A DNA stretch of 8,422 nt from Candidatus Eiseniibacteriota bacterium (GTDB lineage Bacteria > Eisenbacteria > RBG-16-71-46 > SZUA-252), in the NCBI GenBank assembly GCA_016880395.1, contig JAEHDN010000177.1, forward strand, positions 1 through 8,422. The letters are read 5' to 3'. The notes under the pieces were generated by a model, which was not told the origin of the DNA, searched no databases, and saw nothing but the letters and a program-made list of their open reading frames with translations. The translations under genes were made by a program, and so were the position numbers. Positions 1 to 6,092 of this stretch are shown here, piece after piece. Each line of letters opens with the position of its first letter. Position 1 is the stretch's first letter.

Positions 1-150
1 ACCCGTGCGGTACTGCATGAGCAGTTGGCCCAATACATTGAGAATCTGGACGCCGAACGGTTTGTAGATTTGCTGGCCTTTCATTACGGCCGTAGCGAAA
101 ATCTGCCCAAAAAACAAGAATACCTCACGAAGGCTGCCCAAAGACACTGA
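1..150 (+). CDS. C-terminal-side fragment of a cyclase/AAA ATPase-TPR type signalling protein (truncated at both ends)
   Basis: Frame 1 is open from the window edge to a TGA at 148-150, giving 49 residues. The stretch LLAFHYGRSENLPKKQEYL is very like the linker before the TPR repeats in large adenylate/guanylate cyclase or AAA ATPase proteins, where it normally runs on as a KAGEAA-type helix followed by hundreds of residues of repeats. Here the resemblance stops after about EYLTKAA and the frame ends a few codons later, inside sequence that belongs to the opposite-strand lipoprotein gene. The 5' end lies outside the window. By hand count positions 1-120 are about 49% GC, against about 67% for 151-240, so this piece looks foreign to the rest. 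The family assignment is by recalled motif only. The stop is probably an accident of the join, not the natural end of the protein. Confidence 0.6.
   Translation, partial: TRAVLHEQLAQYIENLDAERFVDLLAFHYGRSENLPKKQEYLTKAAQRH
125..150. other. Abrupt composition and homology junction (probable chimeric join)
   Basis: Left of this interval the DNA is about 49% GC and codes on the + strand for a recognisable ATPase-TPR fragment. Right of it the DNA is about 67% GC and codes on the - strand for a beta-sandwich lipoprotein. Both proteins lose family-like sequence here and end within a few codons: the + frame at TGA 148-150, the - frame at TGA 127-125. No repeat, insertion-sequence end or tRNA edge is visible at the boundary. 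The simplest reading is an assembly chimera; a deletion or recombination joining two gene interiors is the alternative. The exact breakpoint cannot be fixed from the sequence alone; about 133-141 is my best estimate. Confidence 0.6.
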
Positions 151-1096
151 ACTCGCGCAGGGACACCAGCGCGAATGGAATCGGGGTCTGATCCGCGCTC
201 GAACGCACGGTCCCCGACCATTGCACGGGCGACAGGTCGTACGCGAGGGACGCATCCCCCTGGATCAGAGTGGTGAAGGACCAGGGCGCCATTCCCCTCA
301 CGCGGGGATCAACCGTGATGACATAGGCTCCTGTGCGCAGGTACATCGTCGCGTCCCCGTTCAGGTCCGTATACGAGACTCCGTATCCGAAGAAGTGGAT
401 CGAGCTCGCCGTCACCGCGGCCCCGGGAAGCGGCGTGTACTGATTGGCGGTCACGTGGATGTGGACGAGGTGACCGGTCAGCGTCACCTGCAGGGAATCG
501 TCATGGTCGCCGACGACGATGGTCGTGTCGAGTGTGGGCAATCCGGACGGATACGATCCGGAAAACATCATGTGGTGAACCCCGGGGGAGAGCAGTAGGC
601 GGAACGGCGAGCTTCCCTGATAGGCGGTGCTGACTCCTTTGGCCTGATTGTAAGCCTGAACGATGATCTGCGGCAGCTCGGCCCCGGCCGGACCGAACAC
701 GTGACCTCGCAAGTACACGCCCGAGTAGCGGAGCACGGGATTCGGGTCGGCCCTCGAGATCGCGAGCGGCTCGACGTGGAGGGCAGGGAGGCCGCTGTAG
801 TAGTCCGGCTCCACGTCGACCTTGTAGGTGGCCTCCGCCAAGTCCACGCGGAAATGGCCCTGCGCGTCCGTCGTCGCCGTGGGTTGGTTGGGCCAGCCCG
901 GGTCCTGAGGCGGTGGATTCTCGGGCAGCGGATCGAGGGATCTCAAGTAGACCTGGGCGTTGGCCACGGGAGCGCCTTCCCGGTCGACGACCTGCGCGTC
1001 TAGGTGTACCACGGCCCCCGGTGCGAGCGGCATGTCCGAGCACGAGGCGACTCCGAGGGCACACGCGATCAGAAGGCTCGTCGCGAGAGCGCGCAC
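125..1096 (-). CDS. Lipoprotein with repeated carboxypeptidase-regulatory-like beta-sandwich domains (3' end probably truncated)
   Basis: The GTG start at 1096-1094 lies one base after the stop of the upstream barrel gene, and GGAG sits 7 nt before it. The N-terminus has a short hydrophobic segment and a lipobox VASC with the lipidated Cys at residue 19, so the product should be an anchored lipoprotein of the cell envelope. The 323-residue frame shows up to four beta-rich units: a CarboxypepD_reg-like domain after the anchor (HLDAQVVDREGAPVANAQV, then TDAQGHFRVDL), a middle unit starting YLRGHVFGPAG, a third with the same pattern (PLPGAAVTA, then TDLNGDATMYLRTG), and the beginning of a fourth (WSGTVRSSADQTPIPFALV). 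The fourth breaks off after about 20-25 residues at the composition junction, so the real protein is likely longer. No catalytic residues are recognisable. Such domains usually mediate surface binding or structural roles; the specific function is unknown. Confidence 0.75.
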   Translation of the reverse strand: MRALATSLLIACALGVASCSDMPLAPGAVVHLDAQVVDREGAPVANAQVYLRSLDPLPENPPPQDPGWPNQPTATTDAQGHFRVDLAEATYKVDVEPDYYSGLPALHVEPLAISRADPNPVLRYSGVYLRGHVFGPAGAELPQIIVQAYNQAKGVSTAYQGSSPFRLLLSPGVHHMMFSGSYPSGLPTLDTTIVVGDHDDSLQVTLTGHLVHIHVTANQYTPLPGAAVTASSIHFFGYGVSYTDLNGDATMYLRTGAYVITVDPRVRGMAPWSFTTLIQGDASLAYDLSPVQWSGTVRSSADQTPIPFALVSLREFSVFGQPS

Positions 1097-1097
1097 G

Positions 1098-1700
1098 TCA
1101 GAACTCCACCGCGATGCCGGCCATGCCGGCGCCCACCGTATCCGTGGACCGCTCGGTCGTGGTGAGCACCTCACCGGTGGACGAATAGGTGACGCTCCGG
1201 GCCCGGTAGATGTCGGCATAGCCTTCGGCGAAGAAGGAAACCCGATTCCAGGGCTCGACCTCCACGCCGCCACCGAACGTCGCGGTTCCCGCCGCCGTGT
1301 CCACCGCGTCCTCGAAGTTGAACAGCACGCCCCCAACTCCAGCGAGAAGGTACGGACGCACGGAGCTTCGGAGGAGCCGGACCTGGGCCAGTCCGCGCAC
1401 GGAGGAGACCCGCGCGGTTGCGCCGGTTGTCTTCCGGGCCGGGGTGGTGTGGACGTACTCGAGGAGCAGCGTCACCCGATCGTTCACGCCCGCTCCGCCG
1501 CGCAGGCTCACCGCTACTTCGCTCCCGAGGTCGAGTTTCTGCTCGAACGCGTGCACGCCCGCGGAGAGGGCGATGATGAACGGGCGATGCGGCGAGCCCT
1601 CGGAGGCGGTCTCGTCCGCTCTTGCCGGGCGGGTCATGAGGAGCAGGGCCACGAGGGTTGCCAAGGCGAGGCAAGAGCGCGAAATCGAGCGCGGTGTCAC
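1098..1700 (-). CDS. Outer-membrane beta-barrel protein (OmpA/OmpX-like size)
   Basis: The GTG start is preceded by GAGGAGGT ending 3 nt upstream. The product is 200 aa. Residues 1-28 form a signal peptide: Arg at 4 and 8, a hydrophobic core LALATLVALLLM, then an ARA|D cleavage site after residue 28. The mature part of about 172 aa alternates polar and hydrophobic residues in roughly eight strands, for example VTLLLEYVHTT, VRPYLLAGVGGVLFNF, TATFGGGVEVEP and VSFFAEGYADIY. It ends in AGIAVEF, the terminal Phe being the usual signal for the BAM assembly machinery. Size and pattern fit a small eight-stranded barrel of the outer-membrane beta-barrel domain class. The ligand or role is unknown. It is followed after 1 bp by the lipoprotein gene, so the two are probably co-transcribed and may act together at the outer membrane. 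Confidence 0.8.
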   Translation of the reverse strand: MTPRSISRSCLALATLVALLLMTRPARADETASEGSPHRPFIIALSAGVHAFEQKLDLGSEVAVSLRGGAGVNDRVTLLLEYVHTTPARKTTGATARVSSVRGLAQVRLLRSSVRPYLLAGVGGVLFNFEDAVDTAAGTATFGGGVEVEPWNRVSFFAEGYADIYRARSVTYSSTGEVLTTTERSTDTVGAGMAGIAVEF

Positions 1701-1703
1701 CGG

Positions 1704-1711
1704 ACCTCCTC
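1704..1711 (-). promoter_or_regulatory. Strong Shine-Dalgarno for the barrel gene
   Basis: On the - strand the bases read GAGGAGGT, an almost full anti-16S match, three bases before the GTG at 1700-1698. It fixes the start at GTG; the next in-frame ATG is codon 22, inside the signal peptide. Confidence 0.7.
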
Positions 1712-1819
1712 GACGTACGGACGCCGTGCGGGCAAGACGAAATGGGCTCTCGGAGGAGAGGTGACATGGTACGCCCGGGGCCAGGGACTGGCTATGCTAC
1801 TTACGACCCACCGGGACAT

Positions 1820-1839
1820 GTGCGATGCCGGCTGTGCAC
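1820..1839. promoter_or_regulatory. Imperfect dyad, possible operator
   Basis: GTGC and GCAC arms flank a central GCCGGC palindrome with 3-bp spacers: 7 of 10 positions pair across the axis, 8 if a G-T pair is counted. Its place between divergent genes fits a regulator-binding site. No known operator consensus is recognised, and short dyads arise easily at this GC content. Confidence 0.25.
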
Positions 1840-1934
1840 CAGTCTCAGGAGCGCGCTATGGCGTGGGGAAGGCTCCCCGGTGAGGGGGTGGGGGGCTTGT
1901 GGCGGCGGTTGGGGAGCGTGTAAGATGCAGAGCT

Positions 1935-1940
1935 TATACT
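1935..1940 (+). promoter_or_regulatory. Candidate -10 box of the rightward operon
   Basis: TATACT matches the sigma-70 -10 consensus at five of six positions and lies in one of the few AT-rich patches of the spacer. The best upstream partner, TTGGGG at 1909-1914, is 20 nt away and is a poor -35. If used, transcription would begin near 1947, leaving a leader of about 47 nt before the ATG at 1994 and ruling out the in-frame ATG at 1925 as the start on that transcript. Confidence 0.3.
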
Positions 1941-1993
1941 CCGCACACGTACCACTCAAGATGGCGAAACGACACCCAATTGCGGGATTTTCC

Positions 1994-2989
1994 ATGACCC
2001 GACGTGAACGCATACGGAACACCCTTCTGGGGCGGCCGACTGACCGGCCGCCGGTCAGCTTCTGGCGCCACTTCTACGACCGGGAGGGGTCGGCCGAGGC
2101 CCTCGCCGAGGCCATGCTCGACTTCGAGCGGGCCTACGAGTGGGATCTGCTCAAGGTGAACCCGCGCGCTTCGTACCACGTCGAAGACTGGGGAACGAAG
2201 ACGAAGCGCCCCGGGACGGGGCCGCTGGACAAGCCGAAGGTGGTCGCGAGCCCGGTGAAGGAGCCGGGCGACTGGTCGGCCATTCGCGCGCTCGATCCGA
2301 CGCGCGGCGTCCTGGGTGAGATGCTCGACGCCGAGGAGCGCATCGCCGCGGCCGTGCAGGGGGACACCGACTGGGTGATGACCGTGTTCAATCCGATCTC
2401 GATCGCAGCCGATCTCGTGAACGACGATGCGCGCTTCGTGGACCATCTCCGGAATCACGGTGAGCGGGTCCACGAGGCGCTCCGCGCGATCACCGAGACC
2501 TTCGGCGGCTTCGTGCGCGAGACCATGGCGCGCGGCGCGTCGGGGATCTTCTTCGCGACCACCGACTGGGCGAACGCGGGCCACATCGACCGTGAGCTCA
2601 TGGCCGAGTTCGGCCGCCCGTACGATCTCAAGGTGCTCGCCGAGGCCTTGGCCGGGCTCGTGAACGTGATCCACGTCTGTGGTCCGAAAGCCTACGTCGA
2701 GGAGCACCTCGACTATCCGGTGACCGTTCTGTCGTGGGACGCGCACGCGGAGGGAAACCCGTCCATCGCGGCGCTCCGGGGCCGCACGAACAAGACGTTC
2801 CTGACCGGGATCGACCACGAGGGAACCTTCGTGATGGGTCCCGCCGCCGCCGTGCAGGAGGAGGCTCGCCAGGCCATCCACGACTCGGGCGGCACCCGAT
2901 TCATCCTCGGCCCGGGGTGCGCGGTTCCCGCCGCGGCGCCACGGGAGCACTTCCAGGCCGTTCGGGAGGTGACGCTCGCGTGCGCTTGA
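1994..2989 (+). CDS. Uroporphyrinogen decarboxylase (URO-D) superfamily protein, methyltransferase-like
   Basis: The 331-aa product begins MTRRERIRNTLLGRPTDRPP and continues VSFWRHF, the usual opening of URO-D superfamily (PF01208-type) proteins. It lacks the RQAGRY motif that marks true HemE near its N-terminus, so a haem role is doubtful. His227-x-Cys229 (in HVCGP) and Cys309 (in LGPGCAVP) form an HxC-Xn-C pattern. In the MtaA/MtbA corrinoid:coenzyme M methyltransferases of this superfamily that pattern binds the zinc that activates a thiol. I therefore infer a zinc-dependent methyl transfer or related C1 reaction; substrate unknown, and no corrinoid protein is in view. The start at 1994 is chosen because families begin here; its SD (GCGGGA, 6 nt upstream) is weak, and in-frame ATGs at 1961 and 1925 would add 11 or 23 residues. 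It is first in the operon and overlaps panD by 10 bp. Confidence 0.8.
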   Translation: MTRRERIRNTLLGRPTDRPPVSFWRHFYDREGSAEALAEAMLDFERAYEWDLLKVNPRASYHVEDWGTKTKRPGTGPLDKPKVVASPVKEPGDWSAIRALDPTRGVLGEMLDAEERIAAAVQGDTDWVMTVFNPISIAADLVNDDARFVDHLRNHGERVHEALRAITETFGGFVRETMARGASGIFFATTDWANAGHIDRELMAEFGRPYDLKVLAEALAGLVNVIHVCGPKAYVEEHLDYPVTVLSWDAHAEGNPSIAALRGRTNKTFLTGIDHEGTFVMGPAAAVQEEARQAIHDSGGTRFILGPGCAVPAAAPREHFQAVREVTLACA

Positions 2990-3363
2990 CCGTCTTCAAA
3001 TCGAAGCTCCACCGGGTCCGGGTGACCGAGGCCGATCTCAACTACGAAGGATCGGTGACGATCGACGCCGATCTCATGGACGCCGCCCAGATCCTTCCCT
3101 GGGAACAGGTGAACGTGCTCAACGTGATGAACGGCGAGCGCTTCGACACCTACGCGATCCGCGGCCCCCGCGGGAGCGGCGTCATCTGCCTGAACGGGCC
3201 AGCGGCGCGGCTCGCGCACGTGGGGGATCTCGTGATCATCCTCACCTACGCCCAGATGGAGCGCGAGGAGCTGGTCCGCCACACTCCCATCGTGGTTCAC
3301 GTCGACGAGAACAATCGCATCCAGACGTCCGGCGCCGGCGCGAACCGAGGTCCCCGGGCGTGA
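2980..3363 (+). CDS. panD: Aspartate 1-decarboxylase (pyruvoyl enzyme precursor)
   Basis: PanD converts L-aspartate to beta-alanine plus CO2 in the cytosol, supplying the beta-alanine half of pantothenate and so coenzyme A. The 127-aa product matches the family length (126 in E. coli). The self-processing site is Tyr22-Glu23-Gly24-Ser25; cleavage between Gly24 and Ser25 makes the pyruvoyl cofactor from the serine. Other family residues in place are Lys9, His11, Arg54, Thr57 and Tyr58, the last three in ERFDTYAI, and the LNGPAARL segment at 71-78. The start is GTG with GGGAGGT 9 nt upstream, inside the end of the preceding gene; the two genes overlap by 10 bp, and the stop overlaps the NfeD start as GTGA. 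No panB or panC lies in the window. Nothing suggests loss of activity. The assignment is firm. Confidence 0.95.
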   Translation: MRLTVFKSKLHRVRVTEADLNYEGSVTIDADLMDAAQILPWEQVNVLNVMNGERFDTYAIRGPRGSGVICLNGPAARLAHVGDLVIILTYAQMEREELVRHTPIVVHVDENNRIQTSGAGANRGPRA

Positions 3364-4694
3364 TCCTGCGCGCCGCGCGGGCCCTCGTCGCCCTCGCGCT
3401 CCTGACGTCGATCGCGTGGGCTGCCGCGGGCGCCGCCAAGGCTCCGCCCTCCGCGCCCGATTCGGCGCGAGCGGACGAGGGCCGGCCCCAGATCGACGTC
3501 CTCACCTGGGAAGGCCCCATCCAGCCGATCACGGCCGAAACCTGGATCCAGGCGATCGACCGCGCGGAGAAGGCGCACCGCGAGGCGCTCGTGATCCGCC
3601 TCGACACGCCGGGCGGGCTCGACTCGTCGATGCGCGACATCATCAAACGGATCCTGATCTCCGAGGTCCCGGTCGTCGTGTACGTCTCCCCCTCCGGAGG
3701 CCGCGCCGCGAGCGCCGGCACCTTCATCGCGATGGCCGCGCACGTCGCCGCCATGGCGCCGGGCACGTCGATCGGCGCGGCCACGCCGGTGAACGTGGGC
3801 GGCTCCGACGTGGCGAAGGACATGGCCAACAAGGTGAGGAACGACGCGGTGAGCTACATCCGGTCCCTCGCCAAGCAGCGGGGTCGCAACGTGGACTGGG
3901 CCGAGAAGGCGGTGCGCGAGGGAAGCTCGCTCGGCGAGGAGGACGCGCTCGAGCAGCACGTCGTGGATCTCGTCGCGCGCGACATGCCCGCGCTCCTCAA
4001 GGCGCTCGACGGCCGGACGGTCACCGTGGCGGGCCTCACCCGGACGCTCCACACCGCGAACGCCGAGACGCACGACTTCGAGCCCTCGTGGCGGCAAAGG
4101 CTCCTCGGGCGGATCATCGATCCCAACATCGCCTACATCCTCTTCATCCTCGGCTTCTACGGACTCCTGTTCGAGCTGTCGAACCCCGGATCGGTGCTGC
4201 CGGGCGTGGTGGGCGGCATCTGCCTCCTGCTGGCGTTCCTCGCGTTCCAGGCGCTCCCGGTCAATCTGACCGGAGTCGCCCTGATCGTCTTCTCGATGGT
4301 GCTCTTCGCCGTCGACGTGAAGGTGCAGAGCCACGGGGTACTCACGGTGGGAGCGGCGATCGCGCTCCTCCTCGGATCGCTCATCCTGCTGGGGGGCGAC
4401 CCCGGCGTGGCGCGCATCTCCCTCTCGGTCATCCTGACCGCCGTGGCGGCAACGGTCGCGTTCTTCGCGTTCGTGGTCGGCGCGGGCCTCCGGGCGCAGC
4501 GACGCAAGCCGATCACGGGAGCCCACGGCATGGTGGGGGAGCAGGGAACCGCCCTGACGGACCTCGGTCCCGAGGGGCAGGTGTTCGTGCACGGGGAGTA
4601 CTGGACGGCCGAGGCCGACCAGCCGATAGCCAAGGGGGCCCGCGTCGTGGTGGATCGCGTCGACGGGCTCGTGCTGCGGGTGAAGAAGGCCTAG
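3360..4694 (+). CDS. Long-form NfeD membrane protein with ClpP-class serine protease domain
   Basis: The 444-aa product has the full layout of long NfeD proteins. It starts with a signal or anchor segment (about 7-26). Next is an extracytoplasmic ClpP-fold protease (about 44-215) containing RLDTPGGLDSSM and GGRAASAGTFIAMAAH. Ser118 is the likely nucleophile and Lys158, in NKVRNDAVSYIRSLA, the likely base; the 40-residue spacing agrees with the Ser-Lys dyad of the archaeal homologue PH1510. Transmembrane segments follow at about 257-273, 280-299, 301-322, 326-345 and 353-376. A short NfeD OB-fold domain (about 387-444) closes the protein. In studied homologues the protease cuts the C-terminal hydrophobic part of its partner stomatin. 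The slipin gene begins 13 nt downstream, so the pair is a stomatin/NfeD operon module. The start is GTG with GAGG 9 nt upstream, overlapping the panD stop by 4 bp. Confidence 0.9.
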   Translation: MILRAARALVALALLTSIAWAAAGAAKAPPSAPDSARADEGRPQIDVLTWEGPIQPITAETWIQAIDRAEKAHREALVIRLDTPGGLDSSMRDIIKRILISEVPVVVYVSPSGGRAASAGTFIAMAAHVAAMAPGTSIGAATPVNVGGSDVAKDMANKVRNDAVSYIRSLAKQRGRNVDWAEKAVREGSSLGEEDALEQHVVDLVARDMPALLKALDGRTVTVAGLTRTLHTANAETHDFEPSWRQRLLGRIIDPNIAYILFILGFYGLLFELSNPGSVLPGVVGGICLLLAFLAFQALPVNLTGVALIVFSMVLFAVDVKVQSHGVLTVGAAIALLLGSLILLGGDPGVARISLSVILTAVAATVAFFAFVVGAGLRAQRRKPITGAHGMVGEQGTALTDLGPEGQVFVHGEYWTAEADQPIAKGARVVVDRVDGLVLRVKKA

Positions 4695-4707
4695 AAGGGG
4701 GTCACGG

Positions 4708-5526
4708 ATGTTCTCCTACACGGCACTGGCGCTCATCGTCTTCGGAATCCTGGTGCTCTCGAGCGCCATCAAAGTGCTCCGAGAATACGAGCGGGCGGTC
4801 ATCTTCCGCCTCGGGCGGAGCATCGGGATGAAGGGCCCTGGGCTCATCTTCCTGATTCCCGTCATCGACAAGATGGTCCGGATCTCGCTTCGGACCGTGG
4901 CGATGGACGTTCCCCCGCAGGACGTGATCACGCGGGACAACGTCACGGTGAAGGTGAACGCGGTGATCTACCTGCGCGTGCTGGACCCGACCCGCGCCGT
5001 GGTCGAGGTGGAGAACTACCTCTACGCCACGTCGCAGATCTCGCAGACCACGCTCCGGAGCACGCTCGGCGAGGCCGATCTGGACGAGCTCCTCTCGAGC
5101 CGGGACAAGATCAACAAGGAGCTGCAGCGCGTCATCGACGGGCACACGGAGCCGTGGGGCGTGAAGGTGAGCACGGTCGAGGTCAAGAACGTGGACCTGC
5201 CCCAGGAGATGCTGCGCGCGATCGCGCGGCAGGCCGAGGCCGAGCGCGAGCGCCGCGCGAAGGTCATCAACGCCGAAGGCGAGCTCCAGGCGAGCCAGAA
5301 GCTCACCGAGGCCGCGGCCGTGATCGCGACGCAGCCGCTCGCGATCCAGCTCCGCTACCTCCAGACGCTCGCCGAGATCGCGACCGAGAACAACTCGACG
5401 ACGCTCTTTCCGATTCCGATCGATCTGTTCGAGCCCTTGATCCGCGCGCGGGAGAGGGCCGCGGCCGCGCCTGCGCCACCGCCGCCCGCGCTCGCCCCGT
5501 CGTCCGATCCGGGGAGGATCCCGTGA
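4708..5526 (+). CDS. Slipin (SPFH/band 7, stomatin-like membrane scaffold)
   Basis: The 272-aa protein has one N-terminal hydrophobic anchor (about 4-24), then the opening REYERAVIFRLGR of bacterial and archaeal slipins. The SPFH core continues with GPGLIFLIPVIDKM, MDVPPQDVITRDNVTV and TLRSTLGEADLDELLSSRD. A helical region rich in Ala, Glu and Arg (AIARQAEAERERRAKVINAE) should form the coiled coil used for oligomerisation, and LFPIPIDLF is the usual hydrophobic C-terminal segment. The tail ends in a Pro/Ala-rich stretch that looks disordered. Slipins assemble into ring-like membrane scaffolds, and the NfeD protease encoded just upstream is their standard partner. The ATG start follows AAGGGGG after a 13-nt gap. 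The stop overlaps the next start as GTGA. Assignment to the slipin branch rather than HflK/HflC rests on the motifs and the NfeD neighbour. Confidence 0.92.
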   Translation: MFSYTALALIVFGILVLSSAIKVLREYERAVIFRLGRSIGMKGPGLIFLIPVIDKMVRISLRTVAMDVPPQDVITRDNVTVKVNAVIYLRVLDPTRAVVEVENYLYATSQISQTTLRSTLGEADLDELLSSRDKINKELQRVIDGHTEPWGVKVSTVEVKNVDLPQEMLRAIARQAEAERERRAKVINAEGELQASQKLTEAAAVIATQPLAIQLRYLQTLAEIATENNSTTLFPIPIDLFEPLIRARERAAAAPAPPPPALAPSSDPGRIP

Positions 5527-6092
5527 CCCCGGACACCACCACCGCACCGTTCCAGGATCTCGGCATCGCTCCCCCGGGCCCGCCGCCGAGCGAAGCCCAG
5601 CTCGGGCTCGCGCCGGAGGTGGCCTCATGGATCGCCCGCGGGGACAGCCATGAGGCGGTGCTCGAGCATCTCGTGGAGGCGGTCCATGCCGCCTTCCCCG
5701 CCTACGCCTGGACCGGGATCTACCTCACGCGCGGGGACGCGCTCGAGCTGGGTCCCTTCCGCGGCCCCGACTCGCCGCACCACCGGATTCGCATCGGGAC
5801 CGGCGGCGTGGGCGCGGAGGGAATCTGCGGCTGGGTCGCCGCGCACGGCGTGCCCCAGGTGATCCCGGATGTGAACGCCGATCCGAGGTATCTCATGTGC
5901 AGCGCCTCGATCCGCTCGGAGATCGTGGTTCCGATCGCGGGCGAGGGCGGCCGTGTGCTCGGCGTGATCGACATCGACTCGGAGACGCCGGCCCCCTTCA
6001 CCGCGACCGACCTCTCGATCCTGGCCGAGCTGGCGCGCCTGATCGCGCCGACCTTCCCCGGCTCCGGCCCCACCCCGGAGAAGCGCTCGTGA
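5523..6092 (+). CDS. GAF-domain protein related to free methionine-(R)-sulfoxide reductase
   Basis: The 189-aa product has a Pro-rich leader of about 30 residues and a single GAF domain (about 45-170). Its core closely follows fRMsr (MsrC/YebR): WTGIYLTRGDALELGPFRG, GICG, RSEIVVPI and GVIDIDS. Cys102 and Cys126 are 24 residues apart, matching Cys94 and Cys118 of the E. coli enzyme. The first of that enzyme's three cysteines (Cys84) is missing, and about five extra residues sit between the RIRI strand and GICG. Glu133, Asp150 and Asp152 agree with acidic substrate-binding residues as I recall them. It may reduce free methionine-R-sulfoxide using two cysteines, or be a ligand-sensing relative that has lost the chemistry. 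The GTG start has GGGGAGG 5 nt upstream and overlaps the slipin stop by 4 bp; its own stop overlaps lpdA the same way. Confidence 0.82.
   Translation: MTPDTTTAPFQDLGIAPPGPPPSEAQLGLAPEVASWIARGDSHEAVLEHLVEAVHAAFPAYAWTGIYLTRGDALELGPFRGPDSPHHRIRIGTGGVGAEGICGWVAAHGVPQVIPDVNADPRYLMCSASIRSEIVVPIAGEGGRVLGVIDIDSETPAPFTATDLSILAELARLIAPTFPGSGPTPEKRS

Larger units (their letters stand above)
1701..1993. other. Divergent intergenic spacer between the envelope pair and the rightward operon
   Basis: The two transcription units face away from each other across this stretch of about 290 bp, so it should hold both promoters. Visible elements are the barrel-gene SD at 1704-1711, an imperfect 20-bp dyad at 1820-1839, a small GGGGA/TCCCC inverted repeat at 1865-1878, a G-rich + strand stretch with runs at 1884-1888, 1890-1895 and 1911-1914, and a -10-like TATACT at 1935-1940. 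The frame of the URO-D gene stays open through it, with ATGs at 1766, 1925 and 1961. The peptide it would encode is rich in Gly, Cys and Arg and unlike the family, so I treat it as non-coding. I found no convincing promoter for the leftward genes. Confidence 0.6.

Noticed and set aside
1865..1878. GGGGA/TCCCC inverted repeat as a terminator.
   Set aside because: Only 5 bp of stem with no T-run, and no gene ends nearby on either strand.
1884..1914. G-rich stretch as a G-quadruplex.
   Set aside because: Runs of 5, 6 and 4 G are separated by loops of 1 and 15 nt, so a standard four-run pattern with short loops is not met. Random G-runs are expected here.
1766..1993. ATG at 1766 with a good upstream GGAGAGG, in frame with the URO-D gene, would add 76 residues.
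   Set aside because: The added peptide is Gly/Cys/Arg-rich and unlike the family, and it would cover the whole divergent promoter region. URO-D superfamily proteins normally begin at the MTRRER position (1994).
1934..2950. A 338-residue open frame on the - strand opposite the URO-D gene.
   Set aside because: It is an antisense shadow of a gene with clear family motifs; the translation has low-complexity Arg/Val/His composition and no recognisable domain.
3297..4592. A 431-residue open frame on the - strand opposite nfeD.
   Set aside because: The translation is an Arg/His/Glu-rich string typical of reverse frames of GC-rich genes, whereas the + strand encodes a full NfeD.
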